Positions 1-10,262 are shown, counted from the stretch's first letter. The stretch: 64,000 nucleotides of DNA from Neostapfia colusana (GCA_030760725.1 JASWHV010000019.1:34661944-34725943), one strand, 5' to 3'. The notes: generated from the letters alone by a model not told the origin. Program-made: numbers and translations.

Positions 1-329
1 CAAAAACTTAGCAAATTAATTCTAAGCAAACCTTCCCATAAAGCAAGTTTGAAACATTGCGAGTTAAAAGCAAAAACAAGACGCTGCAGTTCTACGAGTT
101 GAACTTCACGGGAGCTCCCTAAAAACAAGCTCCGGACCTCACAGAAGCTCTCCGGACCTTGCAGGAGCTCTCCGGACCTTGCGTCGGACCTTGCCAACAC
201 TTGGCGGACCTAACAAAGAACTTGTCGGAACTTGCCACAGAAGAATGTTTTGGCAATATTCAAAACTTTGAATGTTAATGCTAACTTTTATCCTAATTGC
301 CAATGTATTCAGCACACATAGGTCTCACA
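1..329 (-). repeat. E 3' LTR, partial (cut by window start)
   Basis: Aligns without gaps to 12386-12714. The LTR edge is the CACA at 326-329, which read on the minus strand is the TGTG start of the LTR. It contains the short tandem repeat described at 12511-12580 (here about 126-195). The remaining ~1.3 kb of this LTR lies left of the window. Confidence 0.93.
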
Positions 330-1313
330 ATCTCCCCCTTGATGAATGCATTGGCAACACCAATTAAAATCCGAACATTGGCTTATGAAAAGTTTTGAAA
401 ATCTTTGAAAACTCATTTCTCCCCCTTTATTAATTTCTCCCCATTTTTTAAAATCGGAGAAGGAAGAAAGTGTATAACATATGCAAAGTGTAAAAAAAAT
501 TTCTCCTTACACATATTTCTCCCCCTTTGACAATGTATTCAGCAAGGTTCAAAAGAGAAATTTTTAAATGTTATGAGCATATTATAACATATACATACAA
601 AACAAAGCTCATCCAAGTCATACTATCAGTTTACTTACACAATCACATCAATGAGATACATAAAGTAGTGTAAGCCATGCTAGAGATCAAATGTATTTTT
701 CAGTTTAAGCAAGTCATGATCTCCCTTACTCAACTATTTCAAAACCTGAAAACATGACACTTGTTGCTGCATTTTTATTATTCATAATCATTTAAGGCAC
801 AAAGTTGATCATATGATATTTGCAAGAGATTATATGCCGCATCAGCCTTATTCTAACCAACCAAGCCAAGCCTATGTCATTTGACAATCAGAAGCTTAAG
901 GACATGGTTTTAGTCATACACAATTCATTCCAAGTTCATATCTTAGTGCAATGATAAGCAATCTCAAAAGAAGAAGTGCGATGCATGCATATTCTCTTGA
1001 TCTTTTCTCAATTTTTTATTTGAAAACTCAACATGTGAGCTGATCACTTGATTAATTTTTTATGATTAAAAGCACTTGTGAGCACGCAACAAGTTCAAAA
1101 CAGCAAGAAAGTTCGATCATGACCAGATTTAGTGTAAGTAATTATTCCAAATACTAGTCATGGCAAAAACTACAAAATGTATAATATGAGTAATGTAGTA
1201 AGAACTTTCAGCCTTTAAAAGGAATCACAAAGTCATATATGTATGAAATACTATGCTCATATTATTTTAGTTTCATATCACACATAAACTTTCAAAGTTT
1301 CAAAAACTCCCCC
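330..1313 (-). other. E 3' untranslated region with polypurine tracts
   Basis: About 1 kb between the pol stop codon and the 3' LTR. The LTR-adjacent PPT (minus strand AAGGGGGAGAT) is at 330-340. Further PPT-like runs, read as CTCCCCCT on the plus strand, lie near 418-426, 519-527 and 1307-1314. The run near 520 is followed by CAATGTATTCAGCA (531-544), an exact copy of the LTR edge at 301-314. I see no env-like ORF here, although some SIRE elements carry one. Confidence 0.75.
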
Positions 1314-2088
1314 TCAATTTAAGCCATGAGGATGCATAACCCCTATTTCACTACAAATGAAACAATAACGAGTGAAATCCAAAGGTTTTGTAAAAATATC
1401 AGCCAATTGTTGTTCGGTATCGACATGGTGAAGCACAATGTTTCCTTTTTCAACATTATCACGAAGAAAGTGATACCTAACGTCAATGTGCTTAGTTCTA
1501 GAGTGTTTCACGGGGTTTTTAGCAATACAAATTGCACTAGTGTTATCACAAAAAAGTGGAACACTATCTAAATCAACCCCATAGTCCTTAAGTGTTTGAA
1601 CAATCCAAAGAATTTGTGAGCAAGCGCTAGCCGCAGCTACATATTCAGATTTGGCCGTGGATTGTGCAACTGAACTTTGTTTTCTAGAGGACCAAGCAAC
1701 AAGTGAATTACCAAGAAAATGACAAGCACCCAAAGTACTTTTCCTATCAATCCTACAACTCCCAAAATCAGCATCCGAAAAATCTTTCAAAGAAACGGTT
1801 GAGGAAGAAGGAAGAAAAATGCCAAATTCTTGAGTTCCATGTAGGTACCTGAGAATCCTTTTGATGGCTTGGCGATGTGAAGCACGTGGAGAAGCTTGAA
1901 AACGTGCACAAATACATACGCTGAATTGTATGTCCGGTCTTGACGCCGTGAGATACAAAAGTGATCCAATCATACTTCTGTATTCTTTTTTATCGACCGG
2001 GTCACCATATTCGTCAAGTTCAAGTGTTTTTGCTGTTCCCATTGGTGTCCGAAGAGGCTTGCATTTGTCCATGTTTGATGCACAAAAG
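1314..2088 (-). pseudogene. E pol, C-terminal part: RT thumb and RNase H
   Basis: This is the last ~255 codons of copia pol, ending in a TGA stop at 1314-1316. It shows the typical region after the RT (MIGSLLYLTASRPDI), the RNase H motif DADFGSC, the K-S-E-Y motif and the DNTSAICIAKNPV segment, ending in an ADIFTKPL block. All of these are standard in copia pol. The upstream RT half lies at 6390-8408, across solo LTR G. Beside the insertion point, the ~11 residues expected between the GTF-VHQ block and MDKCKP are missing and the frame changes, so a small deletion accompanies the junction. That deletion is inferred from family knowledge. Confidence 0.85.
2084..2088. repeat. TSD of solo LTR G, left copy (aaaag)
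   Basis: Direct 5-bp duplication, matching 6390-6394 exactly, on both sides of the TG...CA-bounded LTR. Confidence 0.9.
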
Positions 2089-4821
2089 TGTAAAGGTCCC
2101 AAAAATGTGAATACAAAGAAACATGAGTTTGCACAAATGTTGGAGTCATGTGTATGAAAAAGGGGCTTAGTTGAAACTTTTTCCCACATATGATAACATA
2201 GGTGAGATTCTTCTAAACAAACTTAGGGCTATTGCATGGATGGACCTAATGTGGATTAAAACTACAGAAATGAAGAGCTCAAGTGCAATGGAAGGGCTTA
2301 AAAATCAGTGATGAACTAAATGTAGATTCAAACTTCAAGTGAGGGGAAGACACAATGGAAATTCAAAACTGTTTGTGTCCAAACTATTGTTTGCAGCAGC
2401 TAACACAAGAATCAAGTGGCATATTTGGATTCCTTAGGTCCAAATTAGTGGGGAGGCAAAGTTTCATTTATTTTTGAAAAGATTTGCTGCCCATTTTTCG
2501 AAAGGGAGTTAAATGTGCAAAGAATTCAAATGAACATTTGAATTTGCATGGAATTTGTCCAAACTTGTCAAATGAGCTCAGTTTCCAATTTTCAAACAAA
2601 TGGGTTGGATAATTGTCAAACTTTGGAGATATTTTGAGGAAAAGAGGTACTGAATTGTGGGGCCCACATGTCATAGGAAAGAGTAGACTTAACACTTAAG
2701 TTTTCTCTCTGTTCCTCACTCCACCGGGGTTTCACCCGCGGGCGACACCGAGCGACCGCCCCCGTCGACCGAGGCTCCACCTCCTGCTCCAGCTAGCGCC
2801 GACCTGATCTTTACCCCAGGACCAGCTGCAGCACGTTGCCATCTTCGTTTTGATCGCACGCTGGCTGTTCCTCTCACGCGCAAACAGCAACCCGCGCTCA
2901 CCGCCGCACTCCTTTCTCCCAGATCGCCAGCCCCAACCAAGCCTCGGTTGTGCGCGCCGGCAGTACAGAAAAGCAGCGCCTGCGCCTGCTCTACCACACC
3001 AGCCCCACAACACCGAAGGCCCTAGCCTGTGGCGCGCACAATTCGGCAAACAGCGCCGAGAAACAGAGCTGTCCGGCGGAGAACCGGAGCTGGTCTCACG
3101 TGGACAGACCCACCGAGAGCTTCTCATGCCCGAGCTAGAGCACCCTCTGATGCGCTGGGAGCCCCTGATGCTCGTCCCCGAAGCTAAAGCCATGAGATGA
3201 TCTACCGGGCTCGAATTTGGGAAAAGATCGCCGTCGGGCACCATCCGACCTTCTGATACGGTAATATCAAATTCGATCGTCCCTCTCGTTCTTAGCCCGT
3301 GAGACCTTGCACACAGGTCCGCCCCTAGCCGGCGATTAGTAGTCCTTCACAACCCTAGTTGAAAAGATGCACGTAGACCACATGAAATCCAAAAGTTCCG
3401 ACCTCAAATGCGGAGGAGGTTTCGGGTGCACGGTGAGACACCGTTAGCCGCCGGTCCCGAGCAGTTTTGAGGCTAGGTCGAACATCCCCATGGTCCACTG
3501 GTCTGGGCAGGCTAGGATGACCGGGCGACGTTACCGAACCGGTCCAGAGCTGCCGCGCCGTGGCCAGCTAGGTTAGAGCCATCGCCGGCCGGGGGAAGAG
3601 GGTTCCATCGTGTTCAGCACGTGAAATAAGGCCCTATCGGCGAGGGAGGGCTCGGGGCATAGCCGGGAGGCCGGAATCCGTCGAACTCCGACGAGCCCGG
3701 CGGCGCGCGGGCGCGGGGGCCGGAGGTAGAAGACGACCCGGCGGGTCCCACCCGTCAGCGACGGTTTTTCAAATATCTGATCGGCTGCGGCGCAGGGATC
3801 TGGTGTGGCGGCCCGGGAAATACCCTGTAGCCCGTGTGGCTTGCCTCAGCGAGTGACACCTGTCCTCGGACCCACAGCCAGTATTTGAACATTTTGGGGA
3901 ATTTCAGTTTTCAAGTTCAAACTTTGAATAGCTACAACTTTGGGTAGGAGAATCCAAAAATTGTGAAACAAATTTTTTTGGGTTCCTCTGATAGAGTACT
4001 ATCCAGATGTAGAACCCAATTTGTATGAAAACCTTTATTTAATTCTGTAAAATTCTTTAAATCTTTTTAGCAAAAGAATTTTAGAGGGAGTTTGGTTAAT
4101 CCAAAAATCCTCAAATTTGGCCAGAATAGTCTTTAGGGTATTAGTTAATACCTGTAAAAGTTTCAGATCAATTGGAGTTGATTTGATCAGGACAATTCAC
4201 AATTTAAAGTGCTGTACCCAAATTAAATACAGAAACATTTTAGGGAATTCCCAGAACTTAGAAATTCATTACTGGGAGATTCTTAGCTCCAAAAATCCTA
4301 GGAAAATTCATGTAAGCTATATGAACTATAATGAAAATTGTGGTTCACTAAGTTTGGCATGAACATCGGTGTGATCTCAGAATTAATTCTTCTTTGCTTA
4401 ATTGCTTAGAAAATTATTCTGAACAAACCACTCAATGAAAAGTGCTAATTTTTGGTCCAGAGTGTTTTCTTGTGACAAGGAACACACATGAAAATCCTCA
4501 GATCCATTGGAGTGCTGGATCATCCCTATTATTTTTAACCTCCTTAAGTCATCAATATAGAAGAGGGGGAAAACCACTTAGCATTTAATCATGTGTTTAG
4601 ATCCAAACCTAAACCACTAGCACCAGTGTCATTTTAAATTCTTAAACAGAGTTCCAGTTTTTGAAAACTTGTTATTAGGACTTGTAGCAAAGTCTTTACA
4701 ATTAAACGATATGCATATTCATCACGTGTAGTATCTACGTGGAGGAGTTGAAGTCCTCGGAGTAGAAATCAAGGAAAGAGGAAAGAGGTTGATCAAGCAC
4801 CAAGTGGTCTTCACTAACTGC

Positions 4822-4832
4822 ATATATATATA
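4822..4832. repeat. (AT)n microsatellite in LTR G
   Basis: Short AT dinucleotide run just before the ACCTGCAAAACAA segment. The equivalent runs in the two C LTRs (21280-21293 and 57405-57423) have different lengths. It could also act as a TATA-like element, but it is absent from A and B/D LTRs. Confidence 0.7.
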
Positions 4833-5688
4833 AGTCACCTGCAAAACAAAGGCAAGCCCCGGTTTGCATCAAATTTACAAGTTTTTATTTGTATTCACTT
4901 CATACGTCTAGCATTTTATTTATTGCATTAAGTCTAGGTGGTATGACACTCCAAATGCATGAACCAGAAAACCCTGGAGTTTAATGTAGGATATGTTATG
5001 TTATCAATTAAATATAACTGCTGATGTCAACAAAAAGGGGATTAAAAGAGGCATAACTCGAGTAGGCAGATTCCTATTCGTGAAACGGGGTTAAGGGGGA
5101 TCAATCGGAAGAGTTGGGAATTGATCCTCATAGTTGGGAATGGAGACCGGGCAGTGGATGGAAGGTCAAGGACGTGGTCCTGTGATCCTAGTCTATGTCT
5201 GAGTCGATTAAGGCCCGTTCTCGTGTGCGGCCCCGCTGGACAAGTTTGAGATGTGTACCGGATGCATACTGGCAATATGGGACCCAGGAAACCGATGTAA
5301 CATGTTAACCTGGGTGTCGAGGCATACCTCACCGTCTGATGCCGATGCTGAAAGGATAGAGAAGTTGGCTCTACGAGGGTTTGCCGTAGAGAGACTTAAT
5401 CCCAGTCGGTGGGACTGGTTCGACATTTGGGTGTCGTGTGAAAGGTTGCCACGTACGGCGTCAGTGACGGTTGCTGTGTGCAACGTCGAGTACGGGCGTA
5501 CGTGTCGTGTCAGCCGGGTGTTTTTTATTGCAATCACCGTCGCTCGCGGTAGTGAGCATACTTGTACACTGAGTCGTGACGTAGTAATAAAGTGGGAAAC
5601 GTTTAATATGCTTTGTGAGTAATCCTCATAATGGAGATGAGGAAAGATCAATACTCTACTAAATTTAATTTCCACCTTGGGCTAGTAG

Positions 5689-5731
5689 CGTCGAGGCAAT
5701 GCGATTCTTGTTTGATTGTGGAGTCTCGACG
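5689..5731 (+). other. U3 hairpin, distal copy (LTR G)
   Basis: Arms CGTCGAG (5689-5695) and CTCGACG (5725-5731) enclose a loop carrying a slightly diverged copy of the invariant sequence CGTTTCTTGTTTGATTGTGG. It is a tandem duplicate of the hairpin at 5798-5842, about 109 bp downstream. Relative to that copy, one A-T stem pair has become G-C on both sides. Confidence 0.7.
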
Positions 5732-5797
5732 TTAATGGCGCAAGGTCAGTTTGAGTCTAGGATAGCTCACTAAAGTTACTTTCACCTCGGGCAAGTG

Positions 5798-5842
5798 ACA
5801 TCGAGATGAAGCGTTTCTTGTTTGATTGTGGAGTCTCGATGT
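5798..5842 (+). other. U3 hairpin with invariant 20-nt loop (LTR G)
   Basis: A perfect 9-bp inverted repeat, ACATCGAGA (5798-5806) and TCTCGATGT (5834-5842), encloses a 27-nt loop containing CGTTTCTTGTTTGATTGTGG (5812-5831). It lies 16 bp upstream of the TATA box. Equivalents occur in every long LTR of the window with different but complementary stems. I do not recognise it as a named element. Confidence 0.75.
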
Positions 5843-5857
5843 AAGTTGCGCGAGGGC

Positions 5858-5864
5858 TATAAAA
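5858..5864 (+). promoter_or_regulatory. TATA box of LTR G
   Basis: TATAAAA in the context GGGCTATAAAAG. The same context appears in both C LTRs, and GCTATAAAAC in B and D. It places the start of R about 30 bp downstream, so about 88% of this LTR is U3. Confidence 0.7.
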
Positions 5865-6025
5865 GTTGCTTAAAACTTGAAGTAAGGACTCTCCTTTAGC
5901 TCAAGTTCATCGTTTGTGCAAACTTCTATAATCAGCCCTCTATTTGCATCATGTAGAGTTTCATCACTAGGGTGATGGGTCAGTCTTGCTGAGCTTCGTG
6001 CTCACAGATACTGCATAAGTTGTTT

Positions 6026-6036
6026 TGCAGGTAATA
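6026..6036 (+). other. Splice-donor-like site in R of LTR G
   Basis: TTGCAG|GTAATA with the boundary at 6030/6031, about 140 nt after the inferred transcription start. The same position is CAG|GTAAGC in A and CAG|GTGAGA in B and D. Conservation of a GTRA donor across diverged LTRs is seen directly; use in splicing is inferred. Confidence 0.5.
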
Positions 6037-6389
6037 ACTGTACGCTGAGATGTACGGGTGCCCGATGAGACTCGGAACTCCCCGAGTGGTGAACTCATGG
6101 CAACCCCTGCCGCTGCTATTATGACAGTGTTGCTAGCGAGAAGGGTCCACGGGCTGGACCCCTTCTCTGTTGCTTAGCATAGGTATGAGACGTGAGTTGT
6201 AATAGTCTTCCGCTGTAGAATATTTTGAGAAGTATTTGTAAAATTTACACTGTGTAAGCTTTCGCTTGATTTATGTAATATGATGCTTTATTAGGTGTGC
6301 TGTTGGGTGCCAAATCGCACGGCACCACCCAATGCGATTCCCGGGCGAGGTGCCCTGTTCCCGTGAACCAGGACGGCGGGGTCCTCACA

Positions 6390-6394
6390 AAAAG
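6390..6394. repeat. TSD of solo LTR G, right copy (aaaag)
   Basis: Matches 2084-2088. E's pol resumes here on the minus strand. Confidence 0.9.
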
Positions 6395-8761
6395 TTCCTT
6401 CTTTTGTTTGCTTGATTTGCAGCCCCAAAAAGTATGTGAGTTCTCCCATCATACTCATCTCGAATTCTAAACTCATCATAGCTGAAAACTTGGACACGAG
6501 ATCATGAGAAGCACAACCAAAGATAATATCATCCACATACACTTGAACGAATAATGAGTCATTCCCATGCTTAAGTACAAAAAGAGTTTTATCAACCTTG
6601 CCCATGGTAAACCCCTTTTCAAGTAAGAATGTGTTTAACCTATCATACCATGCTCTAGGGGCTTGTTTTAGATCGTACAAGGCTTTGGACAGTTTGTAAA
6701 CATGATTAGGAAAATTTGGATTTTCAAAACCCGGTGGCTCCTTAACATAAACCTCCTCCTCTATGTAGCCATTAAGAAAAGCACTTTTAACATCCATTTG
6801 ATATAACTTGAAACATTTAGATGCAGCAAATGCTAATAAAATTCTTATAGCTTCTAATCTAGCAACAGGAGCAAATGTTTCATCAAAATCTAGACCTTCA
6901 ATTTGAGTGAAACCTTGAGCAACCAACCTAGCTTTATTCCTAACCACAACCCCATCCTCACTTTGCTTATTTTTAAATACCCATTTAGTTCCAATTAATG
7001 CGTGACCTTGAGGTGGAGGTACAAGTTTCCAAACATTATTTCTTTCAAAATTTTCTAACTCTTCTTGCATGGCATTAATCCAAGATTCATTAGTGAGTGC
7101 GTGTGATATATCCTTGGGTTCAAAAGAAGCAACAAAAGCAGAATGAGCATGAGAGTTTGGATCGCAAAACCTGGACCGAGTGACTCGTTCATGCAAGCTT
7201 CCAATGATTTGTTGTGGAGGATGACTTTTGAGTACTCGGAGTGGAGTAGACACTTCACAAGTACCTTCTTCTTCATGTTTGGACCTTTGATTAGGAGAGC
7301 TTGTTGATTGAGGAAGGTCCGAACCAGCAGTAGTGACTGTTGGTTCTGGCTGTGGTGCAAAATCAGAAGCTTGATCGTTATTTACTTCCGAGTTTTCGGG
7401 CAGCAGCACCACTTCTTCATCTTCTTCAATAAAAATACTCTCCCCCTGCAGATATGGATCCGGACATGCAATATCGGAGCTAGTACTTGGGCTAGCTTCA
7501 TCAGAAGAAACCTCGCAAGTCTCCACAATTTTGTTAGTGTCAAGTAAAAGCACACGGTAGCCTCTAGTATGAGATGGATTACCAAGAAACATGCCATCAA
7601 CAGATCTAGCTTCAAATTTATCAAGATTACCATGTTTCTTAACAAAGCATTTGCAACCAAAAACCCTAAAGTATGTAACACTAGGCCTATGTCCAAACCG
7701 GAGCTCATATGGGGTTTTTCCAAGCTTAGCACGCAAGAAAACACGATTTGAGACATAACAAGCGGTTGCAATTGCATCAGCCCAAAATTTCCTAGGAGTT
7801 TGATATTCATCAAGCATAGTCCTAGCCATCTCAACTAAGGTCATGTTCTTTCTTTCTACGACACCATTTTGTTGTAGTACATAGGGTGAAGAGTATTGAT
7901 GATCTATTCGATTTTCAGCACAAAAGTGATCAAAGGATTGGTTTTTAAATTCAGTTCCGTTATCACTTCTAATTGCTTTTAATGATCCTGGGTGATCAAT
8001 AGATAATCTAAGAAATAAAGTTCTAAAATGACTAAAAGCTTCATTCTTAGATGCCATAAAATAAACCCATGAATATCTGGAATAATCATCAACAATCACA
8101 AGCACATACCATTTACCTCCGAAGGATTGAACACGTGTCGGACCTACTGTGTCAAGATGTAAAAGTTGTCCCGGTTCAGCTGTCATGGTCATTGTGAGAG
8201 GAGCATATGAACCTGCAACAAACTTAGAATGTCTACAAGAAGAGCACACAATATCATTGTCCTTTTTAAGCTTCGGCAGCCCACGTATGCGATCGAGAGC
8301 ACTAACACAAGTGAGATGATCAAAGCCTATGTGACCAAGTCTACGATGCCAAAAATATAGATCCTTTGTATCATTAGCAACTAGACACCGATGCTTAGAA
8401 GTTGACAAATAAAAATCAGCTTTAAAAACTCTTCCAACCTAGACATGTTAAACAAAAGCTCACCTTTTGAATCTACAACCTTGCAGCAATTTTTAGCAAA
8501 GCTAACCTCTAGATTTTCATCTAGCAATTGTGAAACCGAAAGCAAGTTGTATTTCAAATTTTTAACAAGTGCCACATCTTTCAAAGTGTAGAGATTGTTT
8601 ACTCTAACCGAACCTTTAGCAATTATGGGAGTAGAACAGTTATCGGCGAAAGTAACATTTTCTACACGTGACACAAAAGAGAGAGAGGAGAACCATTCTT
8701 TGTTACCGGTCATGTGGTGTGAGCAACCTGAATCCACAATCCAAATGTTCTCCTTCCTCAA
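6390..8761 (-). pseudogene. E pol: protease, integrase and reverse transcriptase (frameshifted)
   Basis: Minus-strand copia polyprotein core. The protease motif DSGCSHHM is near 8732. After a frameshift around 8381-8408 comes the integrase, with its zinc-binding part (WHRRLGHIGFDHL...CSSC) and catalytic DDE residues (VDDYS, RSDNGTEF, VVERKN). Then comes the RT, with the KSAFLNG motif and the YVDD active site at 6528-6539. The reading stops where solo LTR G is inserted, just after the LGLQIKQTKEGTF block; the final ~35 residues of that open frame are LTR sequence. The role would be cDNA synthesis and integration inside virus-like particles. As it stands it is split by G and frameshifted, hence non-functional. 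Confidence 0.9.
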
Positions 8762-8770
8762 ATGTGAAAC

Positions 8771-9271
8771 CTACACAGCAGCACAATACGTCGATGACTC
8801 AATACGGGGGTTAGTTAAAAGACTTTTAGGAATCCAGTACTGAGTCACACGACGTCCAGCAGGAATAACACACGAAAGCTGAGAAGGTACAGCGGGTTTA
8901 TGAGCCAAACATCGAAAAATTTTGTTCCCAACTACTGACATAGAAGATGTGTTATATGTAGCACAAAAAACAGTAGGTCTGGGAGCAAGTTTTCGACTCA
9001 TTACAGCAGGTTGCAAGCTCCGAACATTCGTTCTAGCAGATTTTGCTTGGTTGTTATGTGATCTAGCAAGTATTCTTTGTTTCTTATCGTGTTTAGCTAG
9101 TCTATAACAAAAATCCATAACATGACCATCTCTACCACAGTAGGTACAATGAAAAATAACCTTATTATCATGTCTAGATGAGCAAGCAACACGTTTATTA
9201 GAACCCGAATGGGACAGTACTCCTGCAGATTTGAAAATCACCTCTTTTTGTCTAGGAGCTGTTTGAATCAA
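8771..9271 (-). pseudogene. E gag-protease linker with second zinc knuckle
   Basis: Open stretch in the same frame as the protease ORF (8381-8761), separated from it by a stop. It contains a CCHC-like motif (CTYCGRDGHVMDFC) and a basic, low-complexity linker, found in SIRE-type gag-pol proteins between gag and protease. I see no other domain. It is part of one broken gag-pol reading frame and not a separate gene. Confidence 0.7.
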
Positions 9272-9353
9272 ACCGCTTCCTAATCACTTTACAACTTTAG
9301 GTGGGTGTGCCTTAGCATGAGCATGAGAATTAAAACCTAAACCAGTTTTATCA

Positions 9354-10262
9354 TTACAAGACTTGAAAATTCAGCAGCAAGTTTAGGTTCTTATTTGCAT
9401 TAGAAAACCGATCTAGTGTCCTATGCATGTCATCAAGTTTATTGGACAGATCAAAGCAGTTTTCACATGAAGTTTTTCCTTTTAGTTTGCAATTTGAACA
9501 ATATTTAACTTCATGCACACGTAAAGCATTGTTCAAAATAGAAATCTCATTCATAGCATCATTTAGTTTCTTATTCAGATCATCACATGAAGAACAATGC
9601 AAATCAATTGTAGAACAACAAGCATCTTTCAAATTTTTATCCTTAAGTGCAGCAAGCTCTTTGTTCTTTTCAATTTCAAGTTCAAGTTTATCAAGTGTAG
9701 ATGCGTGTGCACTTCTTAAAGAGGGTAATTGTTCATAAATCAAATCACATGAGGAACAAGAATCATCACTAGGAATCAAAGTTTTTAAACGATTAATTTC
9801 AGATTCTAGTGATTCAATTTTAACAGCATTGTTCCTAAGTTTTTTAACCTTTTTCTTTAATATAACAGTGGCACGAGAAATAGCATCACACATTTCTTCG
9901 CAAGTGGGACATACCTCTTCATCGTCGCTGTTGTGTTCTGCCTCCTCAGAGCTTGAACTTGACTTGCTCGCCATACAGCACATATTTGCCATAGCTTCTT
10001 CATCTTCATCACTACCGGTGTCCACATCACTTGAGCCGAAATCTTGAAGTGCAGAGATCATACTATGCACTATGTTGCGCATTGATAAACCTTTCTTCTT
10101 CTTATTCTTTGCAAACGATTTCTTCGGCCTTGTTTGCTTTTCTTCACGTGAAGTTGGACCTGAAAGGTTAGTGCACTCCGTACGAAAATGTCCTGTCTTA
10201 CCACATTCAAAACATCGTTGAGGTCCGGAGCTTCCTCTCCTTCTAGTTCTCACATTTTGCAA
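9354..10262 (-). pseudogene. E gag, C-terminal part: CCHC knuckle and coiled coil
   Basis: About 300 residues in a different frame from gag's N-terminal part. It begins with a classic nucleocapsid knuckle CFECGKTGHFRTEC (10173-10214), then a Lys/Arg-rich patch, an acidic Ser-rich region (about residues 85-115) and a long heptad-rich coiled coil with several CxxC pairs. This arrangement is typical of the large gag proteins of SIRE/Opie elements. A frameshift separates it from the N-terminal half (10324-11031) and another from the linker (8771-9271). Confidence 0.82.

Larger units (their letters stand above)
2089..6389 (+). mobile_element. Solo LTR G (Tekay/Del-type gypsy, C-like family)
   Basis: A single 4301-bp LTR starting TGTAAAGG and ending CTCACA, flanked by a 5-bp TSD and with no internal region. 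This is the classic product of recombination between the two LTRs of one element. Its two ends resemble the LTR of element C. Contents in order: AT-rich distal U3, a GC-rich island (about 2700-3800), a second AT-rich stretch, the GCAAGCCCCGGTTTGCA block (about 4852-4868), a hairpin with loop AAACCGATGTAA (5282-5315), two tandem copies of the 20-nt-loop hairpin (5689-5731 and 5798-5842), TATAAAA (5858-5864), a splice-donor-like site (6030/6031) and a GGTGCC/GGCACC hairpin (6306-6326). It interrupts E's reverse transcriptase. Confidence 0.93.

Noticed and set aside
330..1313. Env-like gene downstream of copia pol
   Set aside because: SIRE elements sometimes carry one, but this AT-rich stretch has no ORF of useful length on the minus strand.
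2089..2189. N-terminal ~34 residues of the copia RNase H open frame
   Set aside because: Translated from the start of solo LTR G; not part of pol.
2716..3244. ORFs of 93-170 codons in LTR G
   Set aside because: GC-rich LTR sequence, rich in Arg/Ser/Pro/Gly in every frame, with no family match.
5695..5845. CRISPR-like or tRNA-like repeat
   Set aside because: Only two copies of a hairpin-bearing unit within an LTR, no spacer pattern, no tRNA cloverleaf. Explained as an LTR tandem duplication.
6291..6389. C-terminal ~33 residues of the copia RT open frame
   Set aside because: They are translated from the end of solo LTR G. The TSD at 6390-6394 marks the true boundary.
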